A stretch of 51,866 nt of DNA from a bacterium (GTDB lineage Bacteria > Cyanobacteriota > Vampirovibrionia > Gastranaerophilales > Gastranaerophilaceae). The notes beneath the pieces were generated by a model that was not told where the DNA came from, did not search any database, and was given only the letters and a program-made list of their open reading frames with translations. Of the stretch, positions 42,798-50,028 are shown piece by piece. Where the stretch lies: contig JAGAJM010000018.1 of assembly GCA_017626055.1 (NCBI GenBank), positions 1 to 51,866 on the forward strand. Reading direction: 5' to 3'. A program made the position numbers and the translations under genes. Position 1 is the stretch's first letter; every line of letters begins with the position of its first letter.

Positions 42798-42830
42798 GTA
42801 GTATAATTAAATCAAAGAAGGGATATAATT

Positions 42831-43685
42831 ATGCTATTACATACAATCAAAGAAGTTAGAGAACAAGTAAAACAATGGAAAAAAGAGGGCTTAACAGTTG
42901 GTTTAGTTCCAACAATGGGAGCATTGCACGAAGGTCATTTAAGCCTTATTCAAAAAGCTGTATCACAATGCGATAAGGTTGTGGTTTCGATTTTTGTAAA
43001 CCCAATCCAATTCTGTCCTGGGGAAGACCTAGATAAATATCCAAGAACACTTGAAGCAGATACTAAACTTTGTCAAGATGCAGGAGTTAGCGTTGTTTTT
43101 GCGCCTACACCTGCTGAAATGTATGGCGAAAGAGAAATGAGAACAAACGATTTTCTAACATATGTTATCCCACCATTTTTCCACGTTCATAAACTTTGCG
43201 GGAAATCCAGAGTTGGACATTTTGATGGTGTATGTACAGTAGTAAATAAATTATTCAATATCGTACAAGCTGATAGAGCTTACTTTGGTGAAAAAGATGC
43301 TCAACAATTATCAATTATAAGAAAAATGGTTGAGGATTTAAACATTCCTATTGAAATTGTACCTTGCCCTATTATCAGAGAAGAATCAGGATTAGCTCTA
43401 AGCTCTCGTAACAAATACCTATCAGCAGAGGATAAAGTTCACGCTCTTGCGTTGTATCAAATCCTAAACAACATAAAACTTTGCTACAAAAAGGGTGTAA
43501 CCGATGTTCAAGCACTAAAGGAAACTGCAATATTTATCCTAAACGAACATCACGATTTAGAATATCTAGAATTTTTGGATGATAAAGATTTAGAAGAAGT
43601 AACAGAAGCAAACGACAATACTCGAGTATTTATAGCGTGCAAAGTTGGGGGAGTACGCTTAATAGATAATATGCTTTTAGGATAA
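42831..43685 (+). CDS. panC: Pantothenate synthetase
   Basis: 284 residues, typical. It condenses pantoate and beta-alanine with ATP. Motifs: PTMGALHEGHLSLI with HEGH, SIFVNPIQFCPGEDLDKYPR, GHFDGVCTVVNKLFN, YFGEKDAQQLSIIRKMV and SSRNKYLS. GAAGGGA precedes the ATG. A TATAAT directly after the previous terminator suggests its own promoter. Confidence 0.97.
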   Translation: MLLHTIKEVREQVKQWKKEGLTVGLVPTMGALHEGHLSLIQKAVSQCDKVVVSIFVNPIQFCPGEDLDKYPRTLEADTKLCQDAGVSVVFAPTPAEMYGEREMRTNDFLTYVIPPFFHVHKLCGKSRVGHFDGVCTVVNKLFNIVQADRAYFGEKDAQQLSIIRKMVEDLNIPIEIVPCPIIREESGLALSSRNKYLSAEDKVHALALYQILNNIKLCYKKGVTDVQALKETAIFILNEHHDLEYLEFLDDKDLEEVTEANDNTRVFIACKVGGVRLIDNMLLG

Positions 43686-43964
43686 TAAACCAAAAATTGT
43701 ATGGTAATTAATGAACAATCGTTTTTAAGTACGATTTTATTTCCTTGCGAAAATTTCATTAAATATTTGACACTAAAAAATCATCCATGCGGCCAGAGCA
43801 TGATTTAGAGCATGATTGAGGGATTTTCTAAACCTTTAGATTTAGATAAATCCTTCAATCCTAATCTACAAAATAATCAATCACTCCATGGATTTAAAAA
43901 CCATATAAACGGATTAGTATATAAAGTGTAGAGAGCAAATTAACAAACCGTGGGGGAAATAAAG
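43686..43964 (+). promoter_or_regulatory. Long hairpin-rich leader of the response regulator gene
   Basis: This 279-nt gap has no gene. It holds a direct repeat GAGCATGATT (twice around 43796-43820), a stem GGATTTTCTAAA/TTTAGATAAATCC near 43832-43855, and a perfect TTGACA (43768-43773) with no matching -10. TATAAA at about 43921 is a candidate -10. It looks like a structured 5' leader, function unknown. Confidence 0.35.
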
Positions 43965-44666
43965 ATGAGAGATTTTAACAAAAAATTGAGAGTAGTGTTA
44001 ATCGATGATAATGCTAACCACTTAAGAGGTATTAAAGAGTTAATTAACATCGAAAGCAGCTACGATGTAGTTGGAACTACAACAAGTGCTAACTTAGGTA
44101 TCAATTTAGTTAAAAAATATCATCCAGATATCGTTTTAATGGATATCATTATGCCAGAAAAAGATGGTTTGCAAGCTATCGAAGCAATCGCTAAATTAGG
44201 TTTATCAACAAAAGTTATCGCATTGAGCGGTTACGATGATTCAGATTTAATTTACAGAGCAATGAAATTAGGTGCTAGAGGTTATGTTTTAAAAACTATG
44301 GCATCAGTTAAACTTATCAATGCAATTGAAGAAGTTGCAGCTGGCAAAATTTATTTACCATCAGTATTAACAACAAGATTTTTCGAATATTTCCAAACAA
44401 CTGCAATCGAAGAAACAAAAGCAGCAGAAGGCGAAAATCTACTTACAAGCTTAACATCAAGAGAAAATGAAGTTCTTGAACTTTTAACCGAAGGTATTAA
44501 CTACAAGAGTATTGCAGGAAAGTTAATTATCTCTGAAACTACTGTTAAAACTCACGTAAACAACATTTTCCAAAAATTACAAGTAAACGACAGAACAAAC
44601 GCTGTATTATATGCTCTAAGCCATGGTTTTAAAACAACAAAATCAGCAGCGATGACAACTGTATAA
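43965..44666 (+). CDS. NarL/LuxR-type response regulator
   Basis: 233 residues. Receiver domain (1-125) with DD at 14-15, phospho-acceptor DIVLMD60 and Lys in YVLKTM (about 110). A C-terminal LuxR HTH has LTSRENEVLELLTEGINYKS and ISETTVKTHVNNIFQKLQV. The start is ATG 43965: GGGGGAA lies 8 nt upstream, while an in-frame GTG overlapping that site is not used. A histidine kinase follows after a terminator-like hairpin, so they are probably a pair. Target genes are not evident. Confidence 0.92.
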   Translation: MRDFNKKLRVVLIDDNANHLRGIKELINIESSYDVVGTTTSANLGINLVKKYHPDIVLMDIIMPEKDGLQAIEAIAKLGLSTKVIALSGYDDSDLIYRAMKLGARGYVLKTMASVKLINAIEEVAAGKIYLPSVLTTRFFEYFQTTAIEETKAAEGENLLTSLTSRENEVLELLTEGINYKSIAGKLIISETTVKTHVNNIFQKLQVNDRTNAVLYALSHGFKTTKSAAMTTV

Positions 44667-44686
44667 AAAATTCTGACACGTATAGA

Positions 44687-44725
44687 AAAGGGTTCCGCTG
44701 AGTTTTAGCAGAGCCCTTTATTTTT
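44687..44725 (+). terminator. Partial terminator between regulator and kinase
   Basis: AAAGGGTTCCGCT pairs with AGCAGAGCCCTTT (one mismatch, one G-U) around a 7-nt loop, then TATTTTT. It lies 11 nt before the kinase ATG, so it would reduce kinase expression relative to the regulator. Confidence 0.7.
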
Positions 44726-44735
44726 AGGAGTAATA

Positions 44736-45410
44736 ATGCCAAATCAAGAACTTACAATTGAAGACTTAAACCAACAAATCAGATGTGTTTCTCACGAAAT
44801 CAGAAACCATTTATCCATTTGTGATATGTATTCTCAAATAATTAAAAGAAACCTTGAGAAAGAAGGAATAAATAACAAATCAATTGAGAATGCTCTTGAT
44901 TGCATACAAAAATCAATCCAAATTATTGGAACAAACTTACTAGATTTAAAATCACTTAACCAAACAACCCCACAAATCATTGATTTTAAAAGAGTAATAA
45001 CAAGAGGTATCGAACTATCAAAAGCCTATATTATAGATAAAGAAATTGAATTTGAAGTATTTATTAAAAACAGTGCAAATATCTATATAGACGAAAATAG
45101 ATTTTTGGCTTGCCTCGTAAATATATTAAAAAACGGCATAGAGTCAATCGAAACGAGAGGAAAAATTGAAGTTTTAGCCGAAATCAAAGACCATATCGGT
45201 ATAATTAAACTTTCAAATAATGGCAAAATTATTCCAAAAGAAAAACAAGAACAAATATTTAATCAAGGTTATACAACTAAAAAAACAGGCTGCGGAATTG
45301 GTTTAGCATTATGCAAAAACTTTTTAGAAAACTCAGGCGCAAAACTAACTCTAACACAATCTACAAAAGCAAAAACAACTTTTGAAATAAGAGTACCAAT
45401 TGCAAATTAA
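44736..45410 (+). CDS. Soluble histidine kinase
   Basis: 224 residues, with no membrane segment or sensor domain. The dimerisation H-box is SHEIRNHLSICDMYS (H20) and the ATPase domain (about 95-224) has the N-box CLVNILKNGIESI, F-box IFNQGYTTKK and G2 box GCGIGLALCKNFL. The G1 box reads SNNGKII where DNGxG is usual: both acidic positions are Asn or changed, so ATP binding may be weak or altered. TTTAGGAG precedes the ATG. Likely partner of the regulator upstream; the input signal is unknown. Confidence 0.85.
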   Translation: MPNQELTIEDLNQQIRCVSHEIRNHLSICDMYSQIIKRNLEKEGINNKSIENALDCIQKSIQIIGTNLLDLKSLNQTTPQIIDFKRVITRGIELSKAYIIDKEIEFEVFIKNSANIYIDENRFLACLVNILKNGIESIETRGKIEVLAEIKDHIGIIKLSNNGKIIPKEKQEQIFNQGYTTKKTGCGIGLALCKNFLENSGAKLTLTQSTKAKTTFEIRVPIAN

Positions 45411-45413
45411 AGC

Positions 45414-46436
45414 CTAAGCCTCTACTTTACCACGCAATTGACCACAAGCCGCATCAATATCAGCTCCACGCTCTAAACGAATAGTAACCTTTTTACCTGA
45501 GTGTTCCATTAGATATTTGAACTTCATAATCGCATTATTTGAAGGTCTTTGATAATCATTTTTCTCTGTTGGATTATATGGAATCATATTGATATTACAT
45601 TTGATATCTTTCAAATAAGCCGCAAGTTGTTTTGCCGATTCGACAGTATCATTTAAGTCCTTAATTAGAAGATATTCGATAGTAATTCTTCTGCCAGTTT
45701 TTTCAACATAATATTTTAAAGCCTTGTGAAGTTCATCCATATTATATTTATTTTCAATAGGCATCAACTTACGTCTAATTTCAGAATTTGGAGCGTGCAA
45801 AGACAATGCCAAAGTTGACTGCATATCTAGATCTGCCAATTTTCTAATCTGAGGAACAATACCAGAAGTTGAAAGCGTCAAACGTCTTGCACCAATTTGG
45901 AAATTTTCATTAAATATTTCCATAGCCTTTAAAACATTATCCAAATTCAACAATGGTTCACCTTGACCCATAAATACAACATTTGTAACTTTTAAGCCCG
46001 TATCACGCTGAATTGTCAAAACTTGTTCAATAATTTCTCGATAAGACAAGTTTCTAATAAAACCTCGCTTACCAGTTGCACAGAACGTACAATTTACCGC
46101 ACAACCAACTTGCGAACTTACACAAGCCGTTAAGTTTGCACGATTATCAAAACGCATCAAAACAGTTTCAACACATTCTCCATCTGGAAATTCTAATAAA
46201 TATTTTATAGTCCCATCTGAACTTACTTGTTTAACTTTGATTTTGATATCCGTAACAGTTGCAACTTGCTTTAATTCCTCACGAAATTTTATAGACAAAT
46301 CAGTCATCTCATCAATTTCTTTTACAGATTTAAGATAAATCCAATTATGAATTTGACGAGCTCTAAACTTTGTCGCCCCTAGAGCGTCTGTTATTTCTTC
46401 TATTTCTTTTAAACTAAGTCCAGAAAGAATTTTCAT
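45414..46436 (-). CDS. rlmN: Dual-specificity 23S rRNA/tRNA m2A methyltransferase
   Basis: 340 residues, a radical SAM enzyme methylating C2 of A2503 in 23S rRNA and A37 in tRNA. The [4Fe-4S] motif CAVNCTFC is at 112-119, with GMGEPLLN-like GQGEPLLNLDNV, SLHAPN and the C-terminal ACGQLRG carrying the catalytic Cys. It starts right after the previous stop on the minus strand. Confidence 0.97.
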   Translation of the reverse strand: MKILSGLSLKEIEEITDALGATKFRARQIHNWIYLKSVKEIDEMTDLSIKFREELKQVATVTDIKIKVKQVSSDGTIKYLLEFPDGECVETVLMRFDNRANLTACVSSQVGCAVNCTFCATGKRGFIRNLSYREIIEQVLTIQRDTGLKVTNVVFMGQGEPLLNLDNVLKAMEIFNENFQIGARRLTLSTSGIVPQIRKLADLDMQSTLALSLHAPNSEIRRKLMPIENKYNMDELHKALKYYVEKTGRRITIEYLLIKDLNDTVESAKQLAAYLKDIKCNINMIPYNPTEKNDYQRPSNNAIMKFKYLMEHSGKKVTIRLERGADIDAACGQLRGKVEA

Positions 46437-47108
46437 TTAGTATAATTCCTTTATTTTTTCTTTGTAAAAATTAATTATTTCGGCTTCTGCATTAAGTTTA
46501 AGCGAAACAGATTCAGATTTCAATTTCCAATCTTTAAACCCACAAGTTTTAGGCAGAAAAGCTATCGGATTATCGGGAAAATCTCGACAAATTTGAGGTC
46601 TATTTTCATAATCTGGGCATTTGTTATCGTCAGTAACTTTTTGACAATGATAAAAATAATATCCACTTTCTCCATTATCCTTAAGCATTTGAACATACTC
46701 AGGGTAAATTTTTTCGACTTCGTTCATATCTTTATATGGCACAAAAACAGAAATAAATTGAGATGCAAAATTATCCCCATTTTCAGCTTTTAACTTTAAT
46801 TCTTCTGGAGAAAATTCACTTACTGCAAAATTACAACAAACACCACAACCTACACAATTACATTCATCACGAAACGATTGAATTTGACGCAAACCAGACT
46901 TTTTATAACCACAATAACGAATATCTAATACAGACAAAACTATCTGCTGCCAATTAAAACCAACCGAACCAATTTCATAAGACTTAAAGATATCACCTTC
47001 AAAATCACTTGGTCTTACACTTTCTACAACCGCACGAATTTCATTTGCAGTATCAAGAAAAACTTCTCGATAACTAGATTTTAATCTTTCGTACTCTGCT
47101 GTAAGCAT
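46437..47108 (-). CDS. YkgJ-family cysteine-cluster protein
   Basis: 223 residues. The CNCVGCGVCCNF motif (about 84-95) and downstream Cys in YHCQKVTDDNKCPDYENRPQ and CRDFP form the eight-Cys YkgJ pattern, a presumed zinc or iron-sulfur site. Function unknown in the family. It lies 1 nt from rlmN and 9 nt from the phosphoesterase upstream, so the three are one transcript. Confidence 0.85.
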   Translation of the reverse strand: MLTAEYERLKSSYREVFLDTANEIRAVVESVRPSDFEGDIFKSYEIGSVGFNWQQIVLSVLDIRYCGYKKSGLRQIQSFRDECNCVGCGVCCNFAVSEFSPEELKLKAENGDNFASQFISVFVPYKDMNEVEKIYPEYVQMLKDNGESGYYFYHCQKVTDDNKCPDYENRPQICRDFPDNPIAFLPKTCGFKDWKLKSESVSLKLNAEAEIINFYKEKIKELY

Positions 47109-47116
47109 ACAAACCT

Positions 47117-47851
47117 CTATACGTGTCTTTCAACTGGATTCAACAATAAGTCAGCCAATCTGTCTGCCCCTACAAATCCTCGTTGTGACATAATTTGAGC
47201 AGCTAAAACGTTATCATAAGTTACAAATCTATGTCTAACTTCAAATGAACCATTAACAAAATCAATAATCGCATAACAAGCCTTTGGTTCTGATGTCATA
47301 GGACGACCAACACTACCTACGTTTACAACAGTTTGATTTGTATTTGTTTGGTATCCACAAGGTACGTGAGTATGACCACATAAAATAAGTTTTTCAGTTG
47401 TACCTGCAATAATTTCTTCTACAATTTCTAATGGCATACCAGGAAGAATATCTTCATTATTAGCCCTAGGGGAACCATGAGTTAATAAAACAGTACAACC
47501 CTCAACTTCAAAACTTAAAATAGGAGGAAGTTCTGCCAAAAATGCACGATGAGCATCATCAATAACAGAAACATCATCTGCTAATGCATTTGCCATAACT
47601 GGATATTGAGCCTCCAAAAATTCCATAACTTCTGGACCATACTGAGCAATCATTTTGTCAGTATTACCTTGAATAACTGTCCAAGTATTTTGAGCCATAA
47701 CATAATCAATAACTTCTTTTGGTTGAGGACCAGCTAAAGCAATATCCCCAAGACAAAAAACATGCTCACAACCTTGATTTACTACATCACTCATAACAGC
47801 TTCTAACGCTTGTGCATTTGCGTGTATATCAGATAATACTGCAATTCTCAT
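47117..47851 (-). CDS. YfcE/MJ0936-like metallophosphoesterase
   Basis: 244 residues. Motifs: AVLSDIHANAQALEAV (4-19), CLGDIALAGPQP, QGNTDKM, LTHGSPR and CGHTHVPCG. Cytoplasmic phosphodiesterase; substrate unknown. GAGGGAAGAG precedes the ATG. Divergent from ispG; first gene of the MPE-ykgJ-rlmN transcript. Confidence 0.88.
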   Translation of the reverse strand: MRIAVLSDIHANAQALEAVMSDVVNQGCEHVFCLGDIALAGPQPKEVIDYVMAQNTWTVIQGNTDKMIAQYGPEVMEFLEAQYPVMANALADDVSVIDDAHRAFLAELPPILSFEVEGCTVLLTHGSPRANNEDILPGMPLEIVEEIIAGTTEKLILCGHTHVPCGYQTNTNQTVVNVGSVGRPMTSEPKACYAIIDFVNGSFEVRHRFVTYDNVLAAQIMSQRGFVGADRLADLLLNPVERHV

Positions 47852-47877
47852 AATCTCTTCCCTCTCATTTTTTGATG

Positions 47878-47886
47878 TGATACAAT
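47878..47886 (+). promoter_or_regulatory. Extended -10 promoter of leaderless ispG
   Basis: TGA-TACAAT (47878-47886) lies six bases before ATG 47893; no ribosome binding site between. Confidence 0.6.
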
Positions 47887-47892
47887 CATTTT

Positions 47893-48942
47893 ATGATAAA
47901 AAGAAGAAAATCAAAAGAACTTTACATTGGGAATGTAAAAATCGGTAATAATAGTCCAATCAGTGTTCAATCAATGTGTAACACTGATACTCGTGACATA
48001 AATGCAACATCAAGACAAATTCAAGAACTTGCAGATGCAGGTTGTGAAATTGTTAGACTCGCAGTTTTAAATAAAGAAGCTGGGGAAGCTATCAAAGATT
48101 TAGTAAAAATATCACCAGTACCTTTAATTGCAGATATTCATTTTGATTATAGACTTGCAATCCAATGTATAAACAATGGTATTGCAGCATTAAGATTGAA
48201 CCCTGGTAATATTGGAAAAAGAGAAAACGTAGAAAAGGTAGTCACTCTTGCAAAACAACAACAAATTCCAATTAGAATTGGAGTAAACGCAGGCTCTTTA
48301 GAAAAAGAATTAAAAGAAAAAGATATTCCACTTCACAAGAAAATGGTTGAAAGCGCAATGAAACATATCCAAATTCTAGAAAATTTAGATTTTGATTTAA
48401 TAAAAGTTTCATTGAAATCATCTGACGTTTTAACAACCATTGAAGCATATCAACTTATGGCTCAAAAAGTTGATTATCCACTACATTTAGGGGTAACAGA
48501 AGCGGGTACATTAAAAGCAGGGCTTGTTAAATCATCTGTTGGATTAGGTACTCTATTATCCCAAGGTATTGGAGATACTATTCGAGTTTCATTAACAGAA
48601 AACCCAGTTGAAGAAGTTTATGCGGGATATGAAATTTTAAAAAGTTTAGGACTACGACAAAAAGGTGTAAATTTTGTATCTTGTCCAACCTGTGGCAGAA
48701 CTCAAATTGATTTGATTGGACTTGCTAAACAAGTTGAAGAAAGATTTAAAAATCTAGAGGCTAATATAACCATAGCAACAATGGGTTGTGCAGTTAATGG
48801 TCCAGGAGAAGCCAGTCACGCTGATTTTGGAATCGCTGGTGGAATCGGAGAAGGATATGTATTCAAAAAAGGGGAAATCGTAGCAAAAGTCCCAGAATCC
48901 GAACTATTAGACAAATTGGAAGAAATTATAAAAAACTCTTAA
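47893..48942 (+). CDS. ispG: 4-hydroxy-3-methylbut-2-enyl diphosphate synthase
   Basis: 349 residues. It performs the reductive ring-opening of MEcPP to HMBPP in the MEP isoprenoid pathway, with a [4Fe-4S] cluster bound by Cys in SCPTCGRTQ (about 263-270) and TMGCAVNGPGE (about 296-306). The N-terminal TIM-barrel part has SVQSMCNTDTRDI and ADIHFDYRLAI. Its presence points to the MEP rather than the mevalonate route. Confidence 0.97.
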   Translation: MIKRRKSKELYIGNVKIGNNSPISVQSMCNTDTRDINATSRQIQELADAGCEIVRLAVLNKEAGEAIKDLVKISPVPLIADIHFDYRLAIQCINNGIAALRLNPGNIGKRENVEKVVTLAKQQQIPIRIGVNAGSLEKELKEKDIPLHKKMVESAMKHIQILENLDFDLIKVSLKSSDVLTTIEAYQLMAQKVDYPLHLGVTEAGTLKAGLVKSSVGLGTLLSQGIGDTIRVSLTENPVEEVYAGYEILKSLGLRQKGVNFVSCPTCGRTQIDLIGLAKQVEERFKNLEANITIATMGCAVNGPGEASHADFGIAGGIGEGYVFKKGEIVAKVPESELLDKLEEIIKNS

Positions 48943-49004
48943 ATATTACAAATTAATCATTCAAATAATAGAGGACAGTTATTTGTAAACAAATTATAAT
49001 AATA

Positions 49005-49033
49005 TTGCAACACTTATAAAAAAAAACTATAAT
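49005..49033 (+). promoter_or_regulatory. Promoter of the small secreted protein gene
   Basis: -35 TTGCAA (49005-49010), a 17-bp spacer and -10 TATAAT (49028-49033), about 25 nt before the ATG with a normal leader. Confidence 0.75.
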
Positions 49034-49058
49034 GTAATATTATAAATAAGAGGTGATT

Positions 49059-49376
49059 ATGAAAAAATTATTATTACTTGCAATCGCAGTAACTATTCCA
49101 GCTATGGCTCAAGCTGCAATTTCAGTTGATCAAACAACAGACAGCGAAAGATTAATTAGAAGTGGATATTCAAAACAAACTGCTGATATCGTTAATGTTG
49201 GTAAAGCTAGAGCAACTGGTCAAGAATATTATACTGACGATGAAAAAGCATTCAAAAAACAAAATAAATTTGTTAGATTCTGGAGAAAATTGTATGTTTA
49301 CGCAGATCCTGCAGCAGAAGATTATTCATACTACCATCACTCAACTGACACATCTCCATCATATTCAGATTTATAA
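49059..49376 (+). CDS. Small secreted protein, unknown
   Basis: 105 residues. A signal peptide (MKKLLLLAIAVTIPAMAQA, cleavage near 19) is followed by a charged mature part with RLIRSGYSKQTADIVN and a Tyr/His-rich C-terminus. No family. The start is ATG 49059: AGAGGTG lies just before it, and an in-frame GTG inside that site is not a start. Followed by a TPR gene and a GHL10-type glycosidase, perhaps one envelope-related transcript. Confidence 0.7.
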   Translation: MKKLLLLAIAVTIPAMAQAAISVDQTTDSERLIRSGYSKQTADIVNVGKARATGQEYYTDDEKAFKKQNKFVRFWRKLYVYADPAAEDYSYYHHSTDTSPSYSDL

Positions 49377-50028
49377 GAAGATATTCATACTACTAGGTGC
49401 TTTCATCATATTATGTGGAAGCACTTGTAGTTGTGAAAGTATTGAATTTGGGACTATAAAATACAATGATGCTTTGATTGACTATTCAAAAATAGACAAG
49501 ATGTCAACTCTTAAGTTGGCAGATTTTTATTTTGATAAAGCCTTAAATACTCAAAATGAAGATGAGAAAAAAGAGTATTTGCAAAAAGCTAGCGGTAATT
49601 ATTTCATATTAACCCAAGCTGAACCAGAAAATATTTATCCAATAGTTCAATTAGCCAGAGTTTATGATTATGAAAAACAAAACAGCTTTGCTAAGGCATA
49701 TTTTTTCAAGGCACTAAGAATAAATAAATTAGATCCAACAACAAACTATTACTTTGGGGAATTTTTCTACACAAGAGAAGAATACACAAAAGCTATTCAT
49801 TTCTACAATATAGCATTTAATAATGGTTATAAAGAGAACAATGATGTAGTTTTAAAAATGGCGATTATGTACGAAAAGCTAGGGGATTTATTAAGGGCTA
49901 ACATGTATTATAAGAAAGCATATTTAGCAAATCCACAAAACCTTGACTTAGCAAATAAAATTAGAGAAATTGAATCTATAAAATATAAAAATACGGGATA
50001 TTATAACATTATAAGAAGGAAAAAATAA
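49294..50028 (+). CDS. TPR-repeat protein, lipoprotein-like, start uncertain
   Basis: A hydrophobic segment (about residues 30-46, KKIFILLGAFIILCGSTC) with Cys candidates for lipidation is followed by about three to four TPR-like repeats (for example TKAIHFYNIAFNNGYK and ANMYYKKAYLANPQN). The only standard in-frame ATG that keeps the membrane segment is 49294, inside the previous gene; it puts 30 odd residues before the hydrophobic segment. An ATT at 49369 would give a clean signal peptide but is a rare start codon. TPR content is clear; start and export are not. Its stop overlaps the next ATG (TAATG). Confidence 0.65.
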   Translation: MFTQILQQKIIHTTITQLTHLHHIQIYKKIFILLGAFIILCGSTCSCESIEFGTIKYNDALIDYSKIDKMSTLKLADFYFDKALNTQNEDEKKEYLQKASGNYFILTQAEPENIYPIVQLARVYDYEKQNSFAKAYFFKALRINKLDPTTNYYFGEFFYTREEYTKAIHFYNIAFNNGYKENNDVVLKMAIMYEKLGDLLRANMYYKKAYLANPQNLDLANKIREIESIKYKNTGYYNIIRRKK

